The notes under the pieces: generated by a model
Told to the model about the DNA's origin: nothing
Databases searched by the model: none
Seen by the model: only the letters and a program-made list of their open reading frames with translations
Shown here: positions 7,708-15,372 of the stretch, piece after piece
How the letters are laid out: every line of letters begins with the position of its first letter
How positions within the stretch are numbered: position 1 is the stretch's first letter
From: CAZLIC01 sp964559535
GTDB taxonomy: Bacteria > Pseudomonadota > Alphaproteobacteria > Rhodobacterales > Rhodobacteraceae
Length of the DNA stretch: 22,791 nt
Direction of reading: 5' to 3'
Assembly (NCBI GenBank): GCA_964559535.1
Contig: CAZLIC010000073.1
Span: 1-22,791 of the forward strand
Program-made: the position numbers and the translations under genes

Positions 7708-8850
7708 ATGGCCGCCGACGACAGCGCCGAACGCACGCACGAACCCACCCCGCGCCGACGGCAGGACGCCCGGCGCGAGGGGCGCATTCTCACCTCGAAG
7801 GACCTGTCGGTCTTCGTGGCAACGGCCTCCGGCGCGGCCGCAACGCTTGGGCTGGCGACGGTGGCCCCCGTGGGGATCGACCATTTCGCCGACGCCCTGG
7901 CCGGTGTTTCGGCGGCGCGTGACACGCGAGACCTGTCGGCCGCCCTGGGCCAGGCGGCGGTTGCCGTGCTGGTGCCTGCCGCCGCCATTGCGGTGCCCGT
8001 CATCCTTGCGGCCATCTTGCTGCAAGCCGCAACGGGCGGACTGTCCTGGGTTTCCGGCAACATGGCGTTCAAACCCGAACGGATCAACCCGCTGGCCGGT
8101 TTCGGACGGATGTTCTCGGCCACCGCGCTGGCCGAACTGGTGAAGGCGCTGGCCAAGGTGGGCCTGCTGGGCGCGGCAACCTGGTGGTTCCTGCAGGCCG
8201 CCTTCCCGACCATTGCCGCACTGCACACGCAATCGCCGCGCGATGCGGGAGGGATGCTCTACCACCTGGGCACGCAGCTTTTCGCCATTCTCCTCGGCGT
8301 CCTCTGCCTGATCGGCGCGGCCGATCTCGTCTGGCAGATGCGCGTCCACAACAAGTCGCTGCGCATGACCCCCGACGAGGTGCGCCGCGAGATGCGCGAG
8401 GACAACGGCTCGCCCGAACTCAAGGGGCGCCAGCGGCAGCGTCAGGCCGAGGTGTCGCGCCGCGGCGCGCGCGAACGTGCGGCGCTTGACGACGTGCCCC
8501 GCGCTACGTCGGTCATCACCAACCCGCAGCATTTTGCCGTGGCGCTGTACTACAGCCCCGGTGAAACCCCCACGCCCCTGATCCTGGCGCGCGGCACCGA
8601 TGCCATGGCCCGCCGGATCATTGAACGTGCCAACCGCGCCGGGGTGCCGGTGCTGCCGGTTCCTCTGCTGGCGCGGGCGCTGTATTTCAGCGGCGATATC
8701 GGCGCGGCGATCGACCCGCGGCTCTACGCCGCCGTTGCCGCCATCCTCGCGCATCTCTGGCGGCTGGAGCGTGGCATGCGGACAAACCTGCCCGATGTCG
8801 ACCTGCCGCCCGAACTGCGACTGGATGCGCACGGACGCAAGCTGGGCTGA
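7708..8850 (+). CDS. flhB: Flagellar export switch protein FlhB
   Basis: FlhB is the export-gate protein whose cytoplasmic domain selects hook or filament substrates; it cleaves itself between Asn and Pro of an NPTH motif and is triggered by FliK. The 380-residue product begins with the typical ERTHEPTPRRRQDARREGRI, has four membrane segments (about 30-50, 80-110, 145-170, 190-208), then the charged linker and FlhB_C domain. The cleavage motif reads NPQH (residues 272-275) rather than NPTH. The C-terminal domain continues FAVALYY and then VLPVPLLARALYFSGDIGAAI. It closes the operon; a new sigma-54 promoter starts 4 bp after its stop. Confidence 0.96.
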   Translation: MAADDSAERTHEPTPRRRQDARREGRILTSKDLSVFVATASGAAATLGLATVAPVGIDHFADALAGVSAARDTRDLSAALGQAAVAVLVPAAAIAVPVILAAILLQAATGGLSWVSGNMAFKPERINPLAGFGRMFSATALAELVKALAKVGLLGAATWWFLQAAFPTIAALHTQSPRDAGGMLYHLGTQLFAILLGVLCLIGAADLVWQMRVHNKSLRMTPDEVRREMREDNGSPELKGRQRQRQAEVSRRGARERAALDDVPRATSVITNPQHFAVALYYSPGETPTPLILARGTDAMARRIIERANRAGVPVLPVPLLARALYFSGDIGAAIDPRLYAAVAAILAHLWRLERGMRTNLPDVDLPPELRLDAHGRKLG

Positions 8851-8854
8851 AAAC

Positions 8855-8870
8855 CGGCACGCCATTTGCA
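8855..8870 (+). promoter_or_regulatory. Sigma-54 promoter before the MotF-candidate gene pair
   Basis: CGGCACGCCATTTGCA has GG at 8856-8857 and GC at 8868-8869, the exact N10 spacing of sigma-54 promoters, and lies directly after the flhB stop. Transcription would begin near 8881, upstream of the short ORF at 8913 and the gene at 8960. The -24 and -12 elements are nearly the same as those before fliO, flgP and flhA. Confidence 0.82.
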
Positions 8871-8912
8871 ACGGGGTCTCAGGGACCCGCAGCCGAAGCA
8901 CAGGGGTGTGCC

Positions 8913-8963
8913 ATGACCGAAACGTTCCACGTCAGCATCCGCAAGAACGGCAGTCGCCGGTGA
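8913..8963 (+). CDS. 16-codon upstream ORF overlapping the next start
   Basis: ATG at 8913 opens a 16-codon frame (MTETFHVSIRKNGSRR) with an AGGGG ribosome site 6 nt upstream. Its TGA (8961-8963) overlaps the GTG (8960) of the following gene as GTGA. It is the first good start after the predicted sigma-54 transcript start near 8881. It may be a translated leader that couples translation to the next gene, or the true N terminus of that gene separated by a frameshift. No similarity recognised. Confidence 0.4.
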   Translation: MTETFHVSIRKNGSRR

Positions 8964-9799
8964 ACACCGCAGCCTTCCCCGACCCGCTGTCCGAGGCTGT
9001 GGCCAAGGCGCTCGCCGCTGCCGCCGCCGCCACCGACGCCGCGCATGAGGCAGAGGCCGCGCTCACCGCCCGCGGCAATGCGGCTGAAACGATGCGCACC
9101 ACCGCGCGCCGGATGACCGTGGTTGCCGCTGCGGCCTGCGGCACGTCGGTTGTTGTCCTGGCGCTTGCGGGGTTCATGGCACTTCGTTCTGCCGGGGCGT
9201 TGCGCGCCGCGACCGAAGCGCAGAATGCTGCCGGAATGGCCTTCGTCGGCCAGCTGGTCGAGTTGAAAGGATCACTCGAAACCCTGGGCACCGCCGCCCA
9301 TTCGGTCACCATGGCCGCAGACAAGGATGCCGCGCGCTTCACAGCTCTGGCCGAACAGGTAGGTGCCGAGGCCGAGGCGACGCGCAAGGCCCTGGCCGAC
9401 GCCGTTCCCGGCATTGCGCAGGCCGCAGCCCGGGAAACCGCGGGCCGGGTCGACGCGATGGAAGTCACCATGATCGAGGCGCTGGCCGACATCCAGCTGT
9501 CGCTTGCGCAGGGCGGCAAACCCGGAATGGCGGGCGTCCCGGGGCCGGACATGCCTTCCCGGCCCGAGCCAAAGCCCGATGCGATGCCCGACGGCAAGGC
9601 CAGCGCCGAGGCCACGGCGGCGCTCGAGGCGGCTTCGGCCCGGCTTTCCGCCCTGATCGACCGGCTGGAACAACAGGCCGCGGCCCAGACGGGCCAGAAG
9701 GCTGCGCCCGCAGCGGCATCCGCAAGGGCCCCCACGGCCTCCCGCAGGGCGCCGCAGGCCGCATCGCGGCCCGTACCCAACCCGTTCCGCTTTCCCTGA
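8960..9799 (+). CDS. Single-pass membrane coiled-coil protein, MotF candidate
   Basis: No catalytic domain is visible. From the GTG at 8960 the product is 279 residues: an Ala-rich cytoplasmic helix (1-50), one membrane segment (about 53-75, preceded by RTTARR), a long Ala/Glu-rich coiled-coil outside region (80-185), a Pro/Gly linker, a second short coil (about 210-240) and a basic Pro/Ala tail. In R. sphaeroides Fla1 a bitopic protein, MotF, is encoded next to rpoN2 and is required for rotation; topology and position make this the best MotF candidate, but I infer this without alignment. The start is uncertain: GTG 8960 overlaps the stop of a 16-codon ORF, and an in-frame GTG at 8906 would add 18 residues. 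It is driven by the sigma-54 promoter at 8855. Confidence 0.72.
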   Translation: MNTAAFPDPLSEAVAKALAAAAAATDAAHEAEAALTARGNAAETMRTTARRMTVVAAAACGTSVVVLALAGFMALRSAGALRAATEAQNAAGMAFVGQLVELKGSLETLGTAAHSVTMAADKDAARFTALAEQVGAEAEATRKALADAVPGIAQAAARETAGRVDAMEVTMIEALADIQLSLAQGGKPGMAGVPGPDMPSRPEPKPDAMPDGKASAEATAALEAASARLSALIDRLEQQAAAQTGQKAAPAAASARAPTASRRAPQAASRPVPNPFRFP

Positions 9800-9806
9800 G
9801 GACCCG

Positions 9807-10508
9807 ATGACCGCCGCCACCCCCCGGACGCCCCAGACCCTGCGCCTTCTGCGCATCCCCCTGACCATGCAGGGCCACGACCTCGGGCTTCGTCCGGGCG
9901 ACCTTCTGGTCGGCATTGACGGGCAGCCGTGGCACGGCTCGCTGCTGGGCCTGCGGACCCATTTCCGCACGGCGCCGCAGCGGGTGCTCACCTTCCTGCG
10001 CAATGACGTGGCCTTCTCGGTGATCGCCACGACCGCGGCACTGGGCACATGGGAGCCGGCCGAAGCCCCGCTATCCCTGCCCGACCTTCCGCCTTCGGGG
10101 CGGCCGCTGACGGCCTGGCAGGTCCTAGCCGTCCCCGACCAGGGCATCGAGCTGGTGCCCTTGCGCCCGGCCCCTCTGGCCCTTGCCCTGCCGTTGTTCT
10201 GGCTGGCGCAGAACCGCATGTGGGCCTGGTTTGCCACGCTTGTCGGCACGCTTGCGCTGTCGATCCTGGCCAGCCTCGTGCTGGCCGCGCTTGTCTGGGT
10301 AAGTTTCGGCCTTCATCTGTGGCGCAACGGCGCCGTTCACCTGGTGCGCGAGCGTGTGGCGTCCGGCAGCCGCCCCCTGGCCGTCCTGGCCGCATCCGAC
10401 GCGTCCGAGGCCGCGCGCGTCTGGTCGACCCTCGCCCCGGAGGCCCGGCTTGCGCCGCTGCCGCGCCCGGACGCCGCGGCGGCCGAAAGCCCTGTCGCCG
10501 TGGCCTGA
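9807..10508 (+). CDS. PDZ-like membrane protein of unknown function
   Basis: The 233-residue product has a cytoplasmic N-terminal stretch that reads like the core of a PDZ domain (residues about 26-66: LGLRPGDLLVGIDGQPW and then RVLTFLRND). A Pro-rich linker follows, then two adjacent hydrophobic segments (about 122-136 and 140-172, LFWLAQNRMWAWFATL) that recall DUF2628-type inner-membrane domains, and an Ala-rich tail. I do not recognise the whole protein. The ATG at 9807 has a GAGG ribosome site and lies 7 bp after the MotF candidate, so the two are probably co-transcribed from the sigma-54 promoter at 8855 and may act together at the motor or export apparatus. It ends 32 bp from the convergent rpoN stop. 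Confidence 0.75.
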   Translation: MTAATPRTPQTLRLLRIPLTMQGHDLGLRPGDLLVGIDGQPWHGSLLGLRTHFRTAPQRVLTFLRNDVAFSVIATTAALGTWEPAEAPLSLPDLPPSGRPLTAWQVLAVPDQGIELVPLRPAPLALALPLFWLAQNRMWAWFATLVGTLALSILASLVLAALVWVSFGLHLWRNGAVHLVRERVASGSRPLAVLAASDASEAARVWSTLAPEARLAPLPRPDAAAAESPVAVA

Positions 10509-10540
10509 CGCCCCGGCGGGCTGCACCCCGGCCTCGGCCG

Positions 10541-11872
10541 TCACAGCCGGCCGGCCACGACAGCCTGCCTGCGGCGCACGGATGAGGAAGGAATGTTCAT
10601 CTGTTCCCGATACTTGGCAACCGTGCGACGGGCGACGGTCACGCCTTCCTCCTGCATCAGGCGCACCAGCTGGTCATCGCTCAGCGGCCGGTCTGCCGGT
10701 TCTGCCCGGATCACCCGTGCAATCCTGTGGCGCACGGCGCCGGCCGATCCGGCCTCGTCCGAGCAGGTGGGCAATGCGGCGGTGAAGAACTGCTTCAGCG
10801 GAAAGGTACCGTGCGGCGTTGCCATCATGATGCCGGTCGTCACCCGGCTGACCGTGCTTTCGTGTACCCCCACCGCGGTCGCTATGTCCTTCAGCACAAG
10901 CGGGCGCTGGTGCTGGGGACCCAGGGCGAAATACGCATGCTGGCGGCGCACGATCTCTTCCCCGATGGCAAGCACCGTGCGGTTGCGGTGGTCCACTGCG
11001 CGGGCCAGCCATCGCGCGACCGAGAGCCGTTCGGCCACATAGCCGCCTTCGGCCGACGCGGCCGGACGACCTGCGGGCACCACGGTTACCGGATCCGCCA
11101 CAATGACTGCAGGCAAAGTCGACCGGTTCAGTTCCACCGTCCAGCCGGCCGAGGCCCGCGTCACGATCAGGTCCGGGGGGCGGACAGGATCGGGCTCGGG
11201 CTCGAATCTGGTGCCGGGTTTGGGGTCAAGTGCGCGCAGCAGGCGCAGCACCGGTCGCAACTCGGCCACGGTGCAGCCGCAGGTGCGGGCCAGGCCCGGA
11301 AGGTCGGCCGCGGCCAGCAGGGGCAGGCTGCGCAGCACGGCATCGAACAGCGGCGACAGGATTCCTGCCTCCTGCGCCTGAAGGCGCAGGCATTCGGCCA
11401 GCGACCGCGCAAAGACACCCGGCGGGTCCAGCCGCTGCAGGCGCTCCAGCATCGATTGCGCTTCAGTGTCCAGGGAACCGGCCAGCCGGGCCACCTCCTC
11501 GACCGTCGCGCCAAGCCAGCCCGAAGGTTCCAGTTCGTCAAGGAACACCGAGGCCAGGACGGACTCGGTCGCCGTCAGCGGCATGGCCGCGATCTGGGCC
11601 GCGACATGGGCGTAGAACGACAGCCCCGCGCGGTCAGGCAGGGCGGCAATCCTGTCCCAGTCGTCCGCACCGGCGGACGTCGACGTGGGCAACGGCGCCC
11701 CCGCGGACTGGGGCATCCGCACCTCGACGAACGGGTTTTCCTCGGCCTGCGCTTCGATGAACGACAGGAGTTCGGCGTTTCCCATCTGCAGAAGGACGAT
11801 GGCCTGCCGCAGCTGGTGCGAAACGGTGTGGCTTTGCCGATGGGCAACGGATGTCGAGAACGAAAGCTGCAT
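10541..11872 (-). CDS. rpoN: RNA polymerase sigma-54 factor, flagellar RpoN2 type
   Basis: Sigma-54 directs polymerase to -24/-12 promoters and needs an AAA+ activator. The 443-residue product has the activator-contact region I (LSFSTSVAHRQSHTVSHQLRQAI, residues 3-25), the core-binding domain (about 80-230), the HTH (DIATAVGVHESTVSRVT followed by GTFPLKQFF) and the RpoN box ARRTVAKYRE at 414-423. The ATG at 11872 follows an AGGAGG ribosome site. Its place inside a flagellar cluster that holds four sigma-54 promoters argues for a dedicated flagellar copy like R. sphaeroides RpoN2, distinct from a nitrogen-control rpoN elsewhere; that second copy is not in view. It is shorter than typical RpoN (about 480) mainly in the acidic region II. 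Confidence 0.95.
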   Translation of the reverse strand: MQLSFSTSVAHRQSHTVSHQLRQAIVLLQMGNAELLSFIEAQAEENPFVEVRMPQSAGAPLPTSTSAGADDWDRIAALPDRAGLSFYAHVAAQIAAMPLTATESVLASVFLDELEPSGWLGATVEEVARLAGSLDTEAQSMLERLQRLDPPGVFARSLAECLRLQAQEAGILSPLFDAVLRSLPLLAAADLPGLARTCGCTVAELRPVLRLLRALDPKPGTRFEPEPDPVRPPDLIVTRASAGWTVELNRSTLPAVIVADPVTVVPAGRPAASAEGGYVAERLSVARWLARAVDHRNRTVLAIGEEIVRRQHAYFALGPQHQRPLVLKDIATAVGVHESTVSRVTTGIMMATPHGTFPLKQFFTAALPTCSDEAGSAGAVRHRIARVIRAEPADRPLSDDQLVRLMQEEGVTVARRTVAKYREQMNIPSSSVRRRQAVVAGRL

Positions 11873-11900
11873 GGGGCACCTCCTGCCCGGCAGGTTAGGG

Positions 11901-11916
11901 GATCAAACCATTGATC
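11901..11916 (-). promoter_or_regulatory. AT-rich inverted repeat upstream of rpoN
   Basis: GATCAA-acca-TTGATC is a perfect 6-bp inverted repeat 28 bp before the rpoN start. It lies inside an AT-rich patch (about 11900-11936) that stands out from the GC-rich surroundings, as promoters and operators do. No convincing -35/-10 or -24/-12 pair was found here, so it is a candidate operator or part of the rpoN promoter only. Confidence 0.4.
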
Positions 11917-11999
11917 TTCAAATGATTCCTTTGACAGAAGCAGGTGTCGGGAAGCCGACGCCCTGCCGCGGCGCCAGGTCGTCAACCACTTGATGCGAA

Positions 12000-12028
12000 A
12001 CGCTCCGCCGCGTGGTGCGGCGGAGCGT
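12000..12028 (-). terminator. Intrinsic terminator after fliC
   Basis: A perfect 12-bp stem (arms 12000-12011 and 12017-12028, acgctccgccgc) with a 5-nt loop lies 24 bp beyond the fliC stop. On the minus strand it is followed by a short run of T. It would separate the abundant fliC transcript from rpoN downstream. Confidence 0.85.
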
Positions 12029-12052
12029 CTTGGCTTGCCTGTCGGCTTTCCG

Positions 12053-13534
12053 TCAGCCGCGCAGCAGGGACATCACGTTCTGCTTCGACGCGTTGGCCTG
12101 CGCCAGCATGGCCGTCGACGCCTGGCTCAGGATCTGGCCTCGAGCCAGGTTGGTCGATTCGGTGGCAAAGTCGGCATCGGTGATGTTCGACTTGGCCGCC
12201 TGCGTCGCCGTCGAGATGTTGGTGAGGTTGGCAATGGTCGAGTCGAGCCGGTTCGAGATGGCGCCGAGGTCGGACCGCGACGAGTTGATGCGCTGCACCG
12301 CCACATCCAGCACCCGGATGGCCGCGTTGGCACCCGCAGCCGTGCTGAGGTCGATCGCCGCCACCGAGCTCAGCGTCGAGGAGTTCGACGCCGCGGTGAA
12401 GAACGCGGTGTCGGCCGCGCCGGCCACCGACGTTGCGGTGAAGGCCTTCGTCGAGAAGAAGGTGACCTCGCCGGTGACGTAGGTGTCGTTGTTGGTGGCG
12501 TCGACGGCAGTGGTTTCCGTGGTTGCGGTGCCGTCGCCGCGCAGGCCAGTCACCGTCATGGTCGAGGTGCCGGAGACATCGGCGAAGTTGTTGATGCCGA
12601 TATCGTCACCGTCGGCGTCGGTCAGCACCACCTGGGCGTTGGTGTCGCCCATGCTGGCGGTAATCCCGGTACGGCCCGACACGGCGTTGATCGCGTCGCG
12701 CAGGCTGCGCAGGTCGCTTACGTCGGTCACGGTCACGGCGCCGATCGACACCTGTTCCGTCGACGAGTTGCCGAGGTTCATCGTGAACGTGCCGCCGCCT
12801 GCCAGCGTAAGGCGCGCCTTGGTCGTTGCCGCGGCCTCGACACCGGTCGCTCCGGCCACGTTGGTGGTGGCGGTTGCCAGCGCCTTGGCCGACATGCCGG
12901 CCGTCACGTCGATGGTGCGGCTGCCCAGGCTGCCCGAAACCGTCACGTCGTTGGCCGCCAGGATACCGCTGTCAGCAACCGCTGCGGCCGCCGTGGCAAC
13001 CGACACGCTGGACCGGATCGAGTTCGAGCCGATTTCGTTGGCTCTGGCCGAGTTGATGTCGATGGCGAGCGTTTGACCCGAGTCCGCTCCGATCTGGAAC
13101 TGGCGGCCGGTGAACGAACCATCCAGCACCTTCATGCCGTTGAACGTGGTGGTGTCGGCCACGCGGGTGATTTCCGAGATCAGCTGGCGGGTTTCCGCCA
13201 TGATGCTGCCGCGGTCGGACGAGGTGTTGGTATCGTTGGCCGACTGGACGGCCAGTTCGCGCAGGCGCTGCAGCATCGAAGACACTTCGACATGCGCCGA
13301 TTCCGTCGTGTCGATCAGGTTCTTGCCGTCGGTCGCATTGCGGACGGCCTGGTTCAGACCCATGATCTGCGAGGTCATCTTCTCGCCGATGGCCATGCCC
13401 GCGGCATCGTCCTTGGCGGCGTTGATGCGCAGGCCGGTCGACAGCCGCGTCATCGCCATGTTCAGGTCATTGTCCACGCGGGTCATGTTCGCTTTCGCGG
13501 CCAGTGCCCCGATATTGGTATTGATCGTCGTCAT
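12053..13534 (-). CDS. fliC: Flagellin FliC
   Basis: FliC is the secreted filament subunit. The ATG at 13534 is chosen because MTTINTNIGALAAKANMTRV is the canonical flagellin N terminus and a GGAGG ribosome site precedes it; the longer frame adds only a non-flagellin stretch. The product is 493 residues. The conserved N-terminal D0/D1 (1-140, with RLSTGLRINAAKDDAAGMAI) and C-terminal D1/D0 (about 405-493, ending QANASKQNVMSLLRG) flank a variable Ala/Thr-rich centre. Residues 87-97 read MLQRLRELAVQ, the TLR5-contact pattern of enteric flagellins. A sigma-28-like promoter lies upstream and a strong terminator downstream. Large size compared with many Rhodobacterales flagellins comes from the centre. 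Confidence 0.97.
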   Translation of the reverse strand: MTTINTNIGALAAKANMTRVDNDLNMAMTRLSTGLRINAAKDDAAGMAIGEKMTSQIMGLNQAVRNATDGKNLIDTTESAHVEVSSMLQRLRELAVQSANDTNTSSDRGSIMAETRQLISEITRVADTTTFNGMKVLDGSFTGRQFQIGADSGQTLAIDINSARANEIGSNSIRSSVSVATAAAAVADSGILAANDVTVSGSLGSRTIDVTAGMSAKALATATTNVAGATGVEAAATTKARLTLAGGGTFTMNLGNSSTEQVSIGAVTVTDVSDLRSLRDAINAVSGRTGITASMGDTNAQVVLTDADGDDIGINNFADVSGTSTMTVTGLRGDGTATTETTAVDATNNDTYVTGEVTFFSTKAFTATSVAGAADTAFFTAASNSSTLSSVAAIDLSTAAGANAAIRVLDVAVQRINSSRSDLGAISNRLDSTIANLTNISTATQAAKSNITDADFATESTNLARGQILSQASTAMLAQANASKQNVMSLLRG

Positions 13535-13583
13535 CCTTCGCCTCCGTTTGGATGGTTGCGGCGCCACCCGGCGCTTGTCATCT

Positions 13584-13609
13584 GCAACGGCATCCACGGC
13601 AAAAGTTTA
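13584..13609 (-). promoter_or_regulatory. Sigma-28-like promoter of fliC
   Basis: On the minus strand TAAACTTT (13609-13602) is followed after 10 nt by GCCGTTGC (13591-13584), resembling the FliA consensus TAAAGTTT-N11-GCCGATAA with one base less spacing. Transcription would start near 13577, giving a leader of about 43 nt. GCCGTT is shared with the candidate before the gene at 16668. Confidence 0.5.
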
Positions 13610-13708
13610 GGCCATCCAGCAAATCGGCCTGCAGACCGGCGATACACCGCACGCCGCTAACATTCCGCTCTGTACGGCCGTTCCTCCTGCACAAAGGAGA
13701 ACACGCGC

Positions 13709-15358
13709 ATGGAAGATATCCTCAGCACGCTGAACCGCAACGGAACCGGGCTTGACCTCCGGGCCCTGGCCACCTCGCTTGTGACGGCCGAGATCAGGCC
13801 GCAGCAGCTGGCGCTGCAGCGCAGGGTCGAGGCCGACGCGCTGCGCCTGACGGCCCTGGCAGAGGTGCGCACGCAACTGGATGCGCTGGGTTCCGCCCTG
13901 GCCGAGATTGCAGGCAATCCGATCCGGGCCGTCACCACCTCGACGTCCTCGATCCTGCCCAGCGTCACCGACCGCTCGCTTCTGGTCGACGGCACGACCG
14001 AGATCGAGGTGACCGGCCTTGCCCAGCGCCAGGTCCTTGAATTCAAGGGCTTCTCCGCGCGCGACGCGGTGCTTCAGGATGGCAGCCTGACGATCGAGTT
14101 CGGCAGCTGGTCCGGCACCTCCGGCCCGCAGACCTTTGCCCCGGACGCGTCGCGCACGGCCGTCACGTTGACCGTCGCCGCGGGAACCACGCTCGAGGCG
14201 CTGGCCGAACAGGTGTCCGAGGTGACGGGTCTCAGGGCCCGGGTGCTGACCAAAGGCGACGGCACCTTCTCGTTCGGGATCGTCGGCGAAACCGGGGCGA
14301 ACAATGCCGTCCGCCTGACCGCAGCGGGCACCGGGCCGACAACCGGCGGGGAAGTGGCGCTGTCCGGCTTTGACACGACGGCCACGAATGCCACGGCGCA
14401 GGTCCAGGCCGCCGCGAATGCGCAGGTCATCGTCGACGGGATCCTGATCTCGCGCACCACCAACACGCTGACCGACATCATCCCCGGCATGAGCGTTGCG
14501 CTGTCGGCGGTGGTCACCGGCACCATCACCATCGACCGCGACGTGTCGATCGCGCAGTCGAACATGGAAAAGCTGGTCGAGGCGCTGAACGACACCCTGT
14601 CGCTGCTCCGGCAGGTCACGGGGCGCGCCGTGGGCGGTGCCGCGGCCGGCGACCTGTCTGGCGACAGCAATGTGCAGGGCATTGCGCTGGGCCTGCGCGC
14701 GCTGATCGCGCGACCCCTGACCGGGCATGGCGACCGCGACGTGAACCTCGCCGACCTGGGTGTCGCCACCCAGCGCGACGGTACGCTGCGGCTGGACCAG
14801 ACGGTGTTTGACCGCGCCTTCACGACATCGGTCGAAGCCTTCGATGCAGTTCTTGGGGACAGCCTGAATTCCCTGACCGAGGGCCTGACCGTCGGCGGCT
14901 TTCCGGGGCCGGAACTCGCCTCGGGCGAATACGAGTTCACCCTGGCGGTCGACGGTTCCGCCACGCTGGGCGGTGCGCGCATGACATCGATCGACCTCGA
15001 GGCGGGCGTGAAACTGTTCACTGCCGCCGAGGGCGCCGTGGTCGGCATATCGGTCCGCGCCGAGGTCGGCATCACCACGGGCAAGGTGCGCTTCGGCCGC
15101 AGCTTCGTGGCCGCGGCCGCGTCGTTCCTGCAGCAGACCATGTCCTCGACCGGTGCGATCGGCCAGCGCGAGACCGAGTTGAACCGGACGACCTCGCTTT
15201 CAAGCGACCGGTTGACCCAGATCGAGGCGAAGGCGGCCGTGCTCGAGAGGCGTTACCTCAACCGCTTTGCCGCGATGGAGCGGTCTGTCACGCAGTTCAA
15301 CAGCGCGGGCACCTATCTGACCAACCTCGTCCGGTTGTGGTCGCGATCGGACAACTGA
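13709..15358 (+). CDS. fliD: Flagellar filament cap protein FliD
   Basis: FliD forms the distal cap that inserts flagellin subunits. The 549-residue product has an N-terminal FliD_N region (1-100, GTGLDLRALATSLVTAEIRP with a following coil), a central beta-rich domain with LLVDGTTEIEVTGLAQ, and a C-terminal coil ending LERRYLNRFAAMERSVTQFN and a short tail, the usual FliD finish. The ATG at 13709 is preceded by AAGGAGA 9 nt upstream. It is divergent from fliC across 174 bp and convergent with the activator gene 14 bp after its stop. No FliS gene follows, which is unusual for gammaproteobacterial clusters. Confidence 0.94.
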   Translation: MEDILSTLNRNGTGLDLRALATSLVTAEIRPQQLALQRRVEADALRLTALAEVRTQLDALGSALAEIAGNPIRAVTTSTSSILPSVTDRSLLVDGTTEIEVTGLAQRQVLEFKGFSARDAVLQDGSLTIEFGSWSGTSGPQTFAPDASRTAVTLTVAAGTTLEALAEQVSEVTGLRARVLTKGDGTFSFGIVGETGANNAVRLTAAGTGPTTGGEVALSGFDTTATNATAQVQAAANAQVIVDGILISRTTNTLTDIIPGMSVALSAVVTGTITIDRDVSIAQSNMEKLVEALNDTLSLLRQVTGRAVGGAAAGDLSGDSNVQGIALGLRALIARPLTGHGDRDVNLADLGVATQRDGTLRLDQTVFDRAFTTSVEAFDAVLGDSLNSLTEGLTVGGFPGPELASGEYEFTLAVDGSATLGGARMTSIDLEAGVKLFTAAEGAVVGISVRAEVGITTGKVRFGRSFVAAAASFLQQTMSSTGAIGQRETELNRTTSLSSDRLTQIEAKAAVLERRYLNRFAAMERSVTQFNSAGTYLTNLVRLWSRSDN

Positions 15359-15372
15359 TCCCGGGGCGCGCC

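Noticed and set aside
8874..8888. GGGTC-tcagg-GACCC hairpin as a terminator or leader structure after flhB
   Set aside because: The stem is only 5 bp, there is no T run, and it straddles the predicted sigma-54 start site.
10509..10560. GC-rich inverted segments between the gene at 9807 and rpoN as a bidirectional terminator
   Set aside because: No continuous stem of useful length with a T run could be drawn.
13596..13616. TGGCCTAAACTTTTGCC (minus strand) as a sigma-54 promoter of fliC
   Set aside because: GG to GC spacing is 11, not 10; sigma-54 tolerates this poorly, and flagellin genes of this type are sigma-28 dependent.
13653..13660. GCCGCTAA upstream of fliD, 7 of 8 bases of the sigma-28 -10 element
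   Set aside because: No TAAA-like -35 lies 14-16 nt upstream, so I did not call a promoter; fliD control remains unassigned.
13664..13703. CGGCCGTTCCTCCTGCAC before fliD as a sigma-54 site
   Set aside because: Spacing is 11 and the -24 element is poor.
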